NCBI RefSeq assembly: GCF_003634705.1 | Contig: NZ_RBWU01000006.1 | Coordinates: forward strand, 124,001 to 188,000 | Direction of reading: 5' to 3' | Source of the DNA: Actinomadura pelletieri DSM 43383 | GTDB lineage: Bacteria > Actinomycetota > Actinomycetes > Streptosporangiales > Streptosporangiaceae | Length of the DNA stretch: 64,000 nucleotides | Shown here: piece after piece, positions 42,607-51,301 of the stretch | How positions within the stretch are numbered: position 1 is the stretch's first letter | Layout: every line of letters begins with the position of its first letter | Notes under the pieces: generated by a model | What the model was told of the DNA's origin: nothing | The model's database searches: none | What the model saw: the letters and a program-made list of their open reading frames with translations, nothing else | Translations under genes and position numbers: made by a program

Positions 42607-43527
42607 TCACCTCGTTTCGACGGGTTGGGGTTCGGGCGGCGCGATCTGGACGCGGGGCCGTGTCCGGACGCTGCCCGCGGCGACCCCCGCGATGATCAGA
42701 GCCGCGGCGACGAGCCGGGGCGCGTCCACGTGCTCGCCGAGCAGCAGGGCGGCCGAGACCAGCCCGAACGGCGGGACGAGCAGCGAGTACATGGCGACGG
42801 TGCTGGCCTCGTACCGGCGTATCAACCAGCCCCACACGCCGAAGCCGAACAGCGTGGAGATGTAGGCGATGTACGCCAGCGAGCCGAGCCCGGTCAGGGA
42901 CAGGTCGCGCGCGGCGTCCGGCACCGCCCCCGGCCCCTCGAAGATCAGCGACAGGCCGAACAGCGGCAACGGCGGCACCAACGACACCCACACCATGAAC
43001 CCGAACGCGTCGATCGGCCCGGTGGCCGCCTTGTTCATCTGCCGCATCCCGACGTTCGCCAGCCCCCAGCAGGCGGCGGCGCCGAGGCAGACGAGAAAGG
43101 CGTCGACCGGACTGCCGCCTTCGGACTGCACCATGCCGAGCAGCGCCACGCCGCAGAACGCGACGGCCATGCCCGCGACCTGCCGGACGCCGAGCCGTTC
43201 GCGCAGCAGCAGTCCCGCGAACAGCGCCGTGAAGATCGCCTGGATCTGCAGGACGACCGACGCCAGCCCCGCGGGCATCCCCATGTGCATGCCGACGAAC
43301 AGCAGCCCGAACTGCCCCACGCCGAGCGGAAGGCCGACCAGGACGAGCCAGCGCGCCGGAACCGGCGGACGCCGCACGAAGAACACGGCGGGCACCGCCG
43401 CGAGCACGAAGCGCAGCGCGGCCATCAGCAGCGGCGGGACGTCTTCAAGAGCCCAGTGGATGGGTACGAAGTTGAAGCCCCACAACGCCGCGATCAGCGT
43501 CGCCAGCAGGACATGGCGCAAACTCAT
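42607..43527 (-). CDS. EamA-family (DMT) transporter
   Basis: 306 residues, ten predicted membrane helices in two EamA repeats, starting MSLRHVLLATLIAALWGFNF and ending with a charged tail. Typical EamA motifs: ALWGFNFVPIHWAL, GVGQFGLLFVGMHM and LLRERLGVRQVAGMAVAFCG in repeat 1, then GLANVGMRQMNKAATGP and LLGEHVDAPRLVAAALIIAG in repeat 2. These export amino acids or metabolites. ATG at 43527; the frame extends to 44664 without support. First gene of a leftward operon with the DapA-like gene, divergent from the LysR gene. Confidence 0.9.
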   Translation of the reverse strand: MSLRHVLLATLIAALWGFNFVPIHWALEDVPPLLMAALRFVLAAVPAVFFVRRPPVPARWLVLVGLPLGVGQFGLLFVGMHMGMPAGLASVVLQIQAIFTALFAGLLLRERLGVRQVAGMAVAFCGVALLGMVQSEGGSPVDAFLVCLGAAACWGLANVGMRQMNKAATGPIDAFGFMVWVSLVPPLPLFGLSLIFEGPGAVPDAARDLSLTGLGSLAYIAYISTLFGFGVWGWLIRRYEASTVAMYSLLVPPFGLVSAALLLGEHVDAPRLVAAALIIAGVAAGSVRTRPRVQIAPPEPQPVETR

Positions 43528-43547
43528 AACTTGATCGTGAGGAAACA

Positions 43548-43563
43548 CTTGCTTTAGGACAAG
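43548..43563. promoter_or_regulatory. Candidate LysR operator in the eamA/lysR gap
   Basis: CTTG-N8-CAAG (CTTGCTTTAGGACAAG), a LysR-type T-N11-A palindrome in the 72-bp gap between the divergent genes. Sits where a LysR regulator would control itself and the exporter-aldolase operon. Confidence 0.42.
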
Positions 43564-43599
43564 CGAGAACTTCTTGACACCTCGATTTAGTATTGCTTC

Positions 43600-44526
43600 A
43601 TGCTTGATCTGGAACGGCTGCGTGCGCTGCACTCCGTCGCGACCTACGGTTCGGTCAGCGCGGCCGCCGACGTCCTGCACGTGACCACCTCGGCGGTCTC
43701 CCAGCAACTGGCGAAGCTGGAGCGGGAGACCGGTCAGAAGCTTCTCGAACGCAACGGCCGGGGCGTGCGCCTCACCGACGCCGCCGAACTGCTCGTCGCC
43801 CACGCCGCGCGGATCCTGTCGCTCGTGGAGCAGGCGCAGGCCGATCTGGAGGCCCACCGCGGCTCCGTCGTCGGGCAGCTCACCGTGGCCGCGTTTCCCA
43901 CCGCGATCCGCGGGCTGATGCCCGCGGCGCTGCGCTCCCTCGGCGTCGAGCATCCCGACCTGCGCGTGCAGGCCATCGAGGAAGACCCGATGCGCAGCAT
44001 GCCGCTGGTGTCGCGCGGCGATTACGACATGGCCGTCGTCCAGGACTGGAACAACGAGCCGCTGCCGCTGCCAGAGGGCCTGCACAAGGGCGTCATCTGC
44101 GACGACGTCGCGGACGTGGCGGTCCCGGCGACCCATCCGCTCGCCGGACGCGCCACCGTCGACCTGAAGGAACTGGCCGGCGACCCGTGGATCAGCTCCT
44201 CGCCGGACAGCATCTGCTGCCACTGGCTGCTGCGAACGCTGCGCGCCGTCGACAGCGAACCCAGGATCGACCACATGGCCTACGAGTTCGCCACACAACT
44301 CGCCCTCGCCGCCGCCGGTCTCGGTAACGTCATCCTGCCGCGCCTCGGCCGTTGCGACGTCCCGCCCGGCGTGGTGATCCTGCCGCTGGCGGCGCCGCTG
44401 TCGCGCCGCGTGTACGCGGTCTGGCGCGAGGAGGCCGCCCGCCGTCCCGCCATCCGCGCCGCCGTCACCGCGCTGCGCGCCGCCGTCCCCGCCGACATTC
44501 CCGCCGTCGCGCCCGTGCCGCACTGA
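43600..44526 (+). CDS. LysR family transcriptional regulator
   Basis: 308 residues. Winged HTH at the N-terminus (ERLRALHSVATYGSVSAAAD, VLHVTTSAVSQQLAKLER, GRGVRLTDAAELLVAHA), then the periplasmic-binding-like co-inducer domain with LTVAAFPTAIRGLMPAALRS and DMAVVQDWNNEPLPLP. The co-inducer may be an amino acid. The divergent EamA gene is the likely target. Confidence 0.93.
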   Translation: MLDLERLRALHSVATYGSVSAAADVLHVTTSAVSQQLAKLERETGQKLLERNGRGVRLTDAAELLVAHAARILSLVEQAQADLEAHRGSVVGQLTVAAFPTAIRGLMPAALRSLGVEHPDLRVQAIEEDPMRSMPLVSRGDYDMAVVQDWNNEPLPLPEGLHKGVICDDVADVAVPATHPLAGRATVDLKELAGDPWISSSPDSICCHWLLRTLRAVDSEPRIDHMAYEFATQLALAAAGLGNVILPRLGRCDVPPGVVILPLAAPLSRRVYAVWREEAARRPAIRAAVTALRAAVPADIPAVAPVPH

Positions 44527-44616
44527 CCGCCCGTCCGCGAACGAGACGAAGCGCACGTCGCCAAGGGCGTGGCCGGTGGGTAGGGCGAGGCAGGGGCGTA
44601 GGTAATCTGACGAGCG

Positions 44617-45255
44617 ATGACCGAGAAGACGATCGTTCACCTCTTGCGGCACGGTGAGGTGCACAACCCCCAGGGAATCCTGTACGGGCGACTGCCCGGC
44701 TACCGCCTGAGCGAGGACGGCGTCCTCATGGCGAAGGCCGCCGCCAAATGGTTCTCCGAACGGGACGTGGCCGCCCTGTTCTCCTCACCGATGCAGCGGG
44801 CGCTGGAGACGGCCGCGCCCCTGGCCGACGCGTTCGACCTGCCCGTGACGGTGGACGACCGGCTGATCGAGGCCGGCAACCATTTCGAGGGGCTGACGTT
44901 CGGGGCCGGGGCCGGTTCGCTGCGCCGTCCCGAGCACTGGCGGCACCTGGTCAACCCGTTCCGGCCGTCCTGGGGAGAGCCCTACAAGGAACTCGCCGCC
45001 CGGATGCGCTCCGCCGTGATCAGGGCGCGGGAGGCGGCGCGGGGCCACGAGGCCGTCTGCATCAGCCACCAGCTGCCGATCTGGGTGCTGCGGCTGCACG
45101 CCGAACGCCGCCGCCTCTGGCATCACCCGCAGCGGCGGGAGTGCGGGCTGGCGAGCCTCACCAGCCTCACGTTCGAGGGCAGCCGACTGGTGGACGTCGC
45201 CTACTGTGAACCCGCGGCCGGGATCGCCAAGGGCCCCAGTGTCGCGGGTGCCTGA
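44617..45255 (+). CDS. Histidine phosphatase (phosphoglycerate mutase-like)
   Basis: 212 residues. The catalytic RHG motif is in IVHLLRHGEVHNPQGILYGR; FSSPMQRALETAAPLADAF and the second His in EAVCISHQLPIWVLRLH complete the active site. It is a phosphatase of unknown substrate. The same gene (Rv0525) sits between hemL and the cytochrome c maturation genes in mycobacteria. ATG at 44617. 64 bp before resA. Confidence 0.9.
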   Translation: MTEKTIVHLLRHGEVHNPQGILYGRLPGYRLSEDGVLMAKAAAKWFSERDVAALFSSPMQRALETAAPLADAFDLPVTVDDRLIEAGNHFEGLTFGAGAGSLRRPEHWRHLVNPFRPSWGEPYKELAARMRSAVIRAREAARGHEAVCISHQLPIWVLRLHAERRRLWHHPQRRECGLASLTSLTFEGSRLVDVAYCEPAAGIAKGPSVAGA

Positions 45256-45273
45256 CCGCACCACTAGGTTGTG

Positions 45274-45290
45274 TACTACATCCTGTAGTA
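45274..45290. promoter_or_regulatory. Palindrome before the cytochrome c maturation operon
   Basis: TACTACA-TCC-TGTAGTA, perfect 7-base arms, 30 bases before the resA start codon and extended by TGTG/CACA just outside. TACA...TGTA arms are typical of BlaI/CopY/MecI-family operators; which regulator binds is not known. It sits in the resA promoter region. Confidence 0.6.
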
Positions 45291-45319
45291 GCACATGGAC
45301 GGTGAAGTAGGAGGGTCCG

Positions 45320-45916
45320 TTGAGCCCCCGAGTCTCCCCACCGCGCGCCGTCGTCGCGGGCGTCGCCGTGGCGCTCTGCGGGCTGCTGGCCGGGTGCGCC
45401 GGGACCAGCGCCTCCGAGAACGGGCAGGGCGACGACGACACGCGGTTCGTGTCCGGCGACGGCAGCCTGACCGAGTTCAAGCCCGGCGCCCGCAAGAACG
45501 TCCAGGGCGTCGGCGGTCAGCGGCTGGACGGGACACAGGTCAAGCTCACCGATCTCAAGGGCAAGGTCGTCGTCGTCAACTTCTGGGCGTCGTGGTGCGC
45601 GCCCTGCCGCGGCGAGGCGCCGTCCCTCCAGCAGGTGTACGACGCGAACAAGGCCAAGGGCGTCGAGTTCCTCGGCGTCAACTTCAAGGACTCCAAGGAC
45701 AACGCGCTGGCGTTCGAGCGCCGGTTCAAGGTCACCTATCCGAGCCTGTTCGACGCGGACGGGCAGGTCACCCTGGCGTTCCGGGAGGTGCCGCCCAGCG
45801 CGATCCCGAGCACGCTCGTCCTCGACCGGCAGGGACGCATCGCCGCCCGCGTCATCGGCGCGACGACGTACTCCAAGCTGAACCCGCTGGTCACCAAGGT
45901 CCTCGCGGAGAAATGA
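45320..45916 (+). CDS. resA: Thiol-disulfide oxidoreductase ResA/TlpA (CcsX type)
   Basis: 198 residues. Lipoprotein signal with lipobox LLAGC (Cys26). Thioredoxin-like domain with the active-site WASWCAPCRGEAP (Cys93 and Cys96) and cis-Pro VPPSAIPSTLVLD. It reduces the CxxCH haem-binding motif of apocytochrome c outside the membrane. TTG start at 45320 with AGGAGGG upstream. First gene of resA-ccdA-resB-ccsB. Confidence 0.93.
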   Translation: MSPRVSPPRAVVAGVAVALCGLLAGCAGTSASENGQGDDDTRFVSGDGSLTEFKPGARKNVQGVGGQRLDGTQVKLTDLKGKVVVVNFWASWCAPCRGEAPSLQQVYDANKAKGVEFLGVNFKDSKDNALAFERRFKVTYPSLFDADGQVTLAFREVPPSAIPSTLVLDRQGRIAARVIGATTYSKLNPLVTKVLAEK

Positions 45917-45962
45917 GCCGGTGAGCACACGAGCATGAGCGCAGGATCATGAGCACGGGCAC

Positions 45963-46706
45963 ATGAGCACCGTCACCGAGACGGTCGTCAGCGGGTCGCT
46001 GGTCGCGGCGGCACCGCTGGCGGCGCTCGCCGGGCTCGTCTCGTTCGCCTCGCCGTGCGTCCTGCCGCTCGTCCCGGGCTACCTGTCGTACGTGACGGGC
46101 ATGTCCGGCGCCGACCTCGCCGACCAGCGGCGCGGCCGGCTCCTCGCGGGCGCGATCCTGTTCATCGCCGGGTTCAGCGTCGTGTTCGTCAGCTACGGCG
46201 TGATCTTCGGCGGGCTCGGACGCTGGCTGCTGGAGTACCAGGATCCGATCACCCGCGTCCTCGGCGTCATCACGATCGTGTTCGGTCTCGCGTTCATGGG
46301 CCTCATCCCCGGGCTGCAACGGACCGTGAAGTCGGGCCGGCTGCCCGCGGCGGGGCTCGCGGGCGCGCCGCTGCTCGGCGTGCTGTTCGGGCTCGGCTGG
46401 ACGCCCTGCATCGGCCCGACGCTCGGCGCGGTGCAGAGCCTCGCCGTCACCGAGGCCAGCGCCGGACGCGGCGCGCTGCTGTCGCTGGCGTACTGCGCGG
46501 GGCTCGGCCTGCCGTTCATCGCCGCGGCGATCGCCTACCGCCGGGCGCTCGGTGCGTTCGGCGCGGTGAAACGCCACTACCCTCTGGTCATGCGGACCGG
46601 CGGCGGCATGCTCGTGCTCATCGGAGCGCTGCTGGTGAGCGGCCTGTGGGGCGACCTGACCATCGAGCTGAAGTCGTGGATCAGCGGCTTCCAACCCGTT
46701 ATTTGA
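45963..46706 (+). CDS. ccdA: Cytochrome c biogenesis protein CcdA
   Basis: 247 residues, six membrane segments. The two redox Cys are in GLVSFASPCVLPLVPGYL and GLGWTPCIGPTLGA, the classic CcdA pattern; they pass electrons from thioredoxin to ResA. ATG at 45963, 46 bases after resA; overlap-free with resB, whose ATG starts one base after the stop. Confidence 0.95.
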   Translation: MSTVTETVVSGSLVAAAPLAALAGLVSFASPCVLPLVPGYLSYVTGMSGADLADQRRGRLLAGAILFIAGFSVVFVSYGVIFGGLGRWLLEYQDPITRVLGVITIVFGLAFMGLIPGLQRTVKSGRLPAAGLAGAPLLGVLFGLGWTPCIGPTLGAVQSLAVTEASAGRGALLSLAYCAGLGLPFIAAAIAYRRALGAFGAVKRHYPLVMRTGGGMLVLIGALLVSGLWGDLTIELKSWISGFQPVI

Positions 46707-46707
46707 G

Positions 46708-48432
46708 ATGACTGACATCTGGGACGACGTCAAGGAGTCCGAGCCCGAGTCGGGCACGCGGGCCCCCGCGGCGCGGCAGGCGCCGGAGGAGGTGCCGCGC
46801 CCGAGCGGCATCGGCCCGCTCGGCTGGCTGCGCTGGGGCTGGCGGCAGCTGACCACGATGCGCACGGCGCTGATCCTGCTGTTCCTGGTGGCGCTCGGCG
46901 CGGTTCCCGGGTCGGTCCTGCCGCAGCGGGGACAGGCGCCGGAGAAGGTCGTGGCCTACCTGGACGAGCACAGGACGCTCGGTCCGTGGCTCGACCGGTT
47001 CTCCATGTTCGACGTGTTCGCCGCGCCGTGGTTCGCGGCGATCTACATCCTGCTGTTCGTCTCGCTCGCCGGATGCGTCATTCCTCGCGCGGGCAAGCAC
47101 TACCGGTCGATGCGGGCCCGTCCGCCCGCGGCACCCCGCCGTCTGGAACGGCTGCCGCAGTCCGCGCGGTTCGAGACGGACACGTCCCCTGACGACGTCC
47201 TCGCCGAGGCCCGCAAGGTGCTGCGCGGGCGGCGGTTCCGGGTGGACGTGTCCGACGGCGCGGCGTCCGCCGAGAAGGGCTACCTGGGCGAGACCGGCAA
47301 CCTGCTGTTCCACCTGGCGTTGCTGGCACTGCTGTTCGCGCTCGGCCTCGGGAACCTGTTCGGCTACCGGGGAGACGTGCTGCTGACCGAGGGCAAGACG
47401 TTCGCCAACTCCCTCAACCAGTACGACCAGTTCACGCCCGGACGGGCCTTCAACGACGGCGAACTCGCCCCGTTCACCATCAGCCTCGACGACTTCAAGG
47501 CGACCTACGAGACCGAGGGCGGCAAACGCGGCCAGGCCACCGGGTTCAACGCCGCGATCCGCTACCGGGCCGAGCCCGACGGCAAGGACGAACGGTACGA
47601 CCTGCGGATCAACCATCCGCTGAAGGTCGGCGGCACCAAGGTCTACCTGCTCGGCCACGGGTACGCGCCGGTGTTCACCGTCCGGGACGCCAAGGGCGAC
47701 GTCGCGTTCCGGGACGCGGTGCCGTTCCTGGAGATGGAGCCCAGGAACCTGACGTCCGAGGGCGTCATCAAGGCTCCCGACGCCCGGCCGGACCAGCTCG
47801 CCTTCTACGGGATCCTGTGGCCGACCGCGATGGCCGACGAGAGCGGCAAGCAGATCGTTTCGGCGTTCCCGGCGCCGCTGCGTCCGGTCGTCACGATCTC
47901 CTCGTTCAAGGGCGACATCGGCCTGGACACCGGAACCCCGCAGTCCGTCTACCGGCTGGAGGGCATCGGCAAGACGCTCCAGCCCGTCAAGGACGGCCAG
48001 AAGCTGCTGGAACCGGGGGAGACGTTCAAGCTCCCCGGCGGCGCGGGCTCGATCACGTTCGAGGGGCTCAAGGAGTACGCGACCCTGTCGGTCAACCACG
48101 ACCCCGGACGCGTCCCGGCCCTGATCGCGGCCATTCTCGCGGTGCTGGGCGTGGTGGCCTCGTTCATGGTGCGGCGGCGCAGGGTGTGGGTCCGTGCGAG
48201 CGCCGAAGAGGGCGGGCGTACGGTGGTCGAGGTCGGCGGCCTCACGTTGGGGAACCCGACCGCGGAGTTCGACGACATCGTGACCGCGCTGCGCGGCCCG
48301 GAACAGGAGCCGGAGCCCGAAGCCGACCAGGACGCCGCCGACCAGAACGACGACGCCGAGCCCGAGCCCGAAGCCGAGCCCGAAGCCGACGCCGATCCGG
48401 ACTCCGGCCCGGCGACAGAATCGAAGGAGTGA
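46708..48432 (+). CDS. resB: Cytochrome c maturation protein ResB (Ccs1)
   Basis: 574 residues. Four membrane segments (ALILLFLVALGAVPGSVLPQ, FAAIYILLFVSLAGCVIPR, NLLFHLALLALLFALGLG, and IAAILAVLGVVASFMVRRR after a large extracellular loop). ResB/Ccs1 with CcsA forms the System II cytochrome c synthase that carries haem across the membrane. The C-terminal tail beyond 520 is very acidic with PEPE-type repeats (EPEPEAEPEADADPDS). Followed by ccsB after 15 bases. Confidence 0.95.
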   Translation: MTDIWDDVKESEPESGTRAPAARQAPEEVPRPSGIGPLGWLRWGWRQLTTMRTALILLFLVALGAVPGSVLPQRGQAPEKVVAYLDEHRTLGPWLDRFSMFDVFAAPWFAAIYILLFVSLAGCVIPRAGKHYRSMRARPPAAPRRLERLPQSARFETDTSPDDVLAEARKVLRGRRFRVDVSDGAASAEKGYLGETGNLLFHLALLALLFALGLGNLFGYRGDVLLTEGKTFANSLNQYDQFTPGRAFNDGELAPFTISLDDFKATYETEGGKRGQATGFNAAIRYRAEPDGKDERYDLRINHPLKVGGTKVYLLGHGYAPVFTVRDAKGDVAFRDAVPFLEMEPRNLTSEGVIKAPDARPDQLAFYGILWPTAMADESGKQIVSAFPAPLRPVVTISSFKGDIGLDTGTPQSVYRLEGIGKTLQPVKDGQKLLEPGETFKLPGGAGSITFEGLKEYATLSVNHDPGRVPALIAAILAVLGVVASFMVRRRRVWVRASAEEGGRTVVEVGGLTLGNPTAEFDDIVTALRGPEQEPEPEADQDAADQNDDAEPEPEAEPEADADPDSGPATESKE

Positions 48433-48447
48433 CGAGGTGAGCAACAG

Positions 48448-49461
48448 GTGAACAGCGCCGACCTCGCGAACCTGAGCGACAAGCTCATGCTGACCACCGT
48501 GGTGATGTACATCGTCGCGCTGGTCGCCTACGCCGCCGACATGGGCTTCGGTCGTCGCGGCGCCGCGACGACCGCCGTCGCCAAGGCGTCCGTCCGGGAG
48601 AAGGCCGAGGCCAAGGTCCTGGTCGGAGCCGGTGGCGCCGAGGCCATCGCCGACACCGCCGACACCGCCGCTCCCGCCCCCGCCACGGACGCTCCGGACG
48701 GGGAGGAGCCGGGCGGCTCCCGGTTCGACTGGGCACGCCTCGCGGTGTTCCTGAGCGTGCTGGGCGTCGGCGCGCACCTCGGGGTGCTGGTGAGCCGCGG
48801 GCTGGCCGCGGAGCGGTGGCCGTGGGGCAACATGTACGAGTTCCTCACCGCCATCTCGTTCGCCGCCGTCACCGCCTTCATGGTCGTGATGGTCAAGTAC
48901 AAGGCCCGCTTCCTCGGCGTGCCCGTGATGTTCGCCGCCGTCATCGCGTTGGGCGTGGCGAACATCTACCTGTACGACTCGGTCGGCCCGGTCACCCCCG
49001 CGCTGGACTCCTACTGGATCGCCATCCACGTCACCGCCGCGATCATCGCGACCGGGGCGTTCACGGTCGCGGGCGCCGCGACCGTCCTCTACCTGCTGAA
49101 GGCCCGCGAGGACGCCCGTGGCGGCGCCCCGAGCGTCGCGCTGGCCCATGTGCCGTCGGCCGAGACGCTCGACCGGCTCGCGATGCGGGTCACGATGTTC
49201 GCGTTCCCGATCTGGACGGCCGCGATCATCATGGGCGCGATCTGGGCCGACCAGGCCTGGGGCCGCTACTGGGGCTGGGACCCGAAGGAGATCTGGTCCT
49301 TCGTCACCTGGATCATCTACGCCGCCTACCTGCACGCCCGCGCGACCGCCGGATGGAGGGGACGCAAGGCCGCGATCCTGTCGCTGGTGGCGTTCGCCGC
49401 GCTGCTGTTCAACTTCTTCGGCGTCAACTACATGTTCGAGGGGCTGCACTCCTACGCGTGA
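48448..49461 (+). CDS. ccsB: Cytochrome c synthase subunit CcsB (CcsA/ResC)
   Basis: 337 residues, about eight helices. The tryptophan-rich haem motif is WGRYWGWDPKEIWSFVTW (WWD-type), with flanking His in WIAIHVTAAIIATGAF and LHARATAGWRGRKA. It handles haem on the outer face together with ResB. GTG at 48448. The long N-terminal region to about residue 85 is Ala/Asp-rich and variable. Last gene of the operon. Confidence 0.95.
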   Translation: MNSADLANLSDKLMLTTVVMYIVALVAYAADMGFGRRGAATTAVAKASVREKAEAKVLVGAGGAEAIADTADTAAPAPATDAPDGEEPGGSRFDWARLAVFLSVLGVGAHLGVLVSRGLAAERWPWGNMYEFLTAISFAAVTAFMVVMVKYKARFLGVPVMFAAVIALGVANIYLYDSVGPVTPALDSYWIAIHVTAAIIATGAFTVAGAATVLYLLKAREDARGGAPSVALAHVPSAETLDRLAMRVTMFAFPIWTAAIIMGAIWADQAWGRYWGWDPKEIWSFVTWIIYAAYLHARATAGWRGRKAAILSLVAFAALLFNFFGVNYMFEGLHSYA

Positions 49462-49600
49462 CGTCCATGCCCGGGAATTTCGTCCTTCGTGACACCCGGG
49501 GATGACGGAGTGTCGGGTTCCGGCTTACCCTTCCTCCGGGACCCGGTCGCGCGGCGGACGCCGCTCGATCCCCCGCGGGTCCCGTGGACAGAGGAGCCCG

Positions 49601-50617
49601 ATGCGCTTCAAAGGCGTCCATCGCAAGCCCCGGGAGCCGCGGCACCGGGAGTGGCCGCGTGCCGGGCGGAGCCGCGGTGACGGCCGTCCCGGGGGAGACG
49701 CCTACGCGCCCTCGCCGCCCGACTCCGGGCAGGTGCGGCCGCGCAGCAACCAGCCGCGCGACCGGTTCGGCCGGTTCCGCAAGGCGGGCCGCGACGACGA
49801 CTTCGCGTTGGGCCCCGGCGGCGCACCGGACGACCGCGCCGGACGTGACGGCCCCGACACGGGCGACACGGCGGGCGACCCGCCGGGCGGGTTCACGGGC
49901 AGGTTCGGCAGGCGCAGGCGGGGCAGGCCCCGGCAGGGCGACTACTCGTGGAGCGACTTCGAGCTCGAGGACGACCGGCTGCGCGTGGAGCCGTACCCGC
50001 CGGGCACTCCGCATGTCGCCGACGGCCGCCGCCACTGCGGCGTCCTGGAGAACGTCCTGTACCGCCAGTGGGACGTCCGGGAGGGCCCGCCGAGCCCCGA
50101 GGTGATCGCGGCGGTGGACAGCCTGGCGTCGCTGCCCGAGCCGCTGAAGGAGAAGCTCGCGGCCGGGCTCGACGGCATCTATGTGGGGCCGGGCGGCGTT
50201 CCACAGCTCGACGACATGGGCCATCTGCGCGACCGTCCGCTGCCGTCCGGCCGCGCCACCTGGGACATCTGCGCCGGCGCCTATGGCGACCACAAGATCA
50301 TCGTCGGTGATCGGCCGTCGCCGACGCCGGACGTGATGCTGCACGAGGTCGGGCACGCGCTCGACGACCTCGACGGCGAAGGCGACGAGTGGGCCTCCGA
50401 CAGCCCCGCCTTCCAGCGGCTCTACGAGGAGTGCCTGCCGCATCTGGCGAGCGCCTTCCACCGCCAGCCGAACACGCTCGGCCGCCGGGAGTTCTTCGCG
50501 GACGCGTTCGCCGCGATCTCCTCCCGGCAGCGTCCCGCGCTCGTGGATATGCTCGCCGGCAACATCAGATTGGCATTGGAGGTCATGCTCTTCTTCAACC
50601 GCGGATTCGGGATCTAG
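49601..50617 (+). CDS. Putative zinc metallopeptidase with HExxH, anthrax-lethal-factor-like
   Basis: 338 residues. The first 115 are disordered, very basic and Gly/Pro-rich (RFGRRRRGRPRQGDY near the end), with no signal peptide. From about residue 145 on, a compact domain bears HEVGH (248-252) in DVMLHEVGHALDDLDGE and the third-ligand helix RREFFADAFAAI (297-303), the layout of anthrax-lethal-factor-type (ATLF) and M34-like peptidases. Catalysis and target unknown. ATG at 49601 with GAGGAG upstream. The 92-residue gene follows after 49 bases. Alternative: structural HExxH protein. Confidence 0.68.
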   Translation: MRFKGVHRKPREPRHREWPRAGRSRGDGRPGGDAYAPSPPDSGQVRPRSNQPRDRFGRFRKAGRDDDFALGPGGAPDDRAGRDGPDTGDTAGDPPGGFTGRFGRRRRGRPRQGDYSWSDFELEDDRLRVEPYPPGTPHVADGRRHCGVLENVLYRQWDVREGPPSPEVIAAVDSLASLPEPLKEKLAAGLDGIYVGPGGVPQLDDMGHLRDRPLPSGRATWDICAGAYGDHKIIVGDRPSPTPDVMLHEVGHALDDLDGEGDEWASDSPAFQRLYEECLPHLASAFHRQPNTLGRREFFADAFAAISSRQRPALVDMLAGNIRLALEVMLFFNRGFGI

Positions 50618-50666
50618 GACACCGGCGAAGGTGAGCGGCAATGGGAAATCGCGAGGGTGATCGACG

Positions 50667-50945
50667 ATGTATGTGATCCGGCTTCCCGACGGCACGCTCC
50701 GGGTACCGCACAGCGTCCTCGCCGATGTCGACGAGTCCGGGCCGCAGGCGTCCCAGGGGCGGATCATCGCCGACGCCTATATCGAGATCAAGCCGGGCGA
50801 CCCCGACTACGACCGGCTCCTCGCGGAGTCGCTGACCGAGCAGGAACTGGCGGACCGGCGGCGCCGCTGGCGGGACGGGGACGCCGACCTGCTCCGCCGT
50901 TTCGAGGAATGGGCGGCGAACGACGCCGAGGGGAACGCGGACTGA
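50667..50945 (+). CDS. Hypothetical 92-residue protein next to the metallopeptidase
   Basis: Acidic, soluble, all-helical C-terminal half (YDRLLAESLTEQELADRRRR, DADLLRRFEEWAANDAE), N-terminal half beta-like (YVIRLPDGTLRVPHSV). No family recognised. Ribosome binding site GAGGG before the ATG at 50667. Its position just after the metallopeptidase suggests a shared transcript; whether it is an inhibitor or immunity protein is speculation. Confidence 0.6.
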   Translation: MYVIRLPDGTLRVPHSVLADVDESGPQASQGRIIADAYIEIKPGDPDYDRLLAESLTEQELADRRRRWRDGDADLLRRFEEWAANDAEGNAD

Positions 50946-51058
50946 GCCCGGAAACGGAAGCGGCCCCGGCCGCCCGGGCGAGGGACTTCCCCCTGAAGGA
51001 CTACCTCACGCGGCGGTCCGGGCGGCAAGGGCCGAATACGTACAACGCGCCCCGCGGG

Positions 51059-51262
51059 TCAGTGTGCCGAATGCTCGGCGATGGGCTCCTCGCCGCGCAG
51101 CAGCGCGTGCACCTCGGACTCGCGAAAGCGCCGGTGGCCCCCCGGTGTCCGGATGCTGCTGATCCGGCCCGCGGCGGCCCACCGGGTGACCGTCTTCGGG
51201 TCGACCCGGAAGAGGGCGGCGACCTCTCCTGGGGTCAGCAGGCGCTCGCTCGTGCTCTCCAC
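51059..51262 (-). CDS. bldC: Developmental transcriptional regulator BldC
   Basis: 67 residues, MerR-like winged HTH: ERLLTPGEVAALFRVDPKTV, TRWAAAGRISSIRTPGGHRR, FRESEVHALLRGEEP. This is nearly the same as Streptomyces BldC (LLTPAEVATMFRVDPKTVTR...), which binds direct repeats head to tail and holds back sporulation. GTG at 51262 with GGGGGAGAG upstream. Convergent with the metallopeptidase pair. Second BldC-type protein in the window besides the bdtA-like one. Confidence 0.92.
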   Translation of the reverse strand: MESTSERLLTPGEVAALFRVDPKTVTRWAAAGRISSIRTPGGHRRFRESEVHALLRGEEPIAEHSAH

Positions 51263-51301
51263 GTTTTCTCTCCCCCTTTGTCCCGCTCTCGGCGCGGGTG
51301 G

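Noticed and set aside
43574..43594. TTGACA followed by TAGTAT as lysR promoter
   Set aside because: Spacing is only 9 bases, too short for a sigma-70-type promoter.
45271..45297. Rex operator before resA
   Set aside because: TGTG and CACA flank the palindrome, but the spacing and inner arms (TACTACA/TGTAGTA) do not fit the 18-bp Rex consensus.
46699..49449. 916-codon minus-strand open frame over the cytochrome c genes
   Set aside because: The plus strand has well-conserved resB and ccsB; the minus frame is His/Arg-rich and has no domain.
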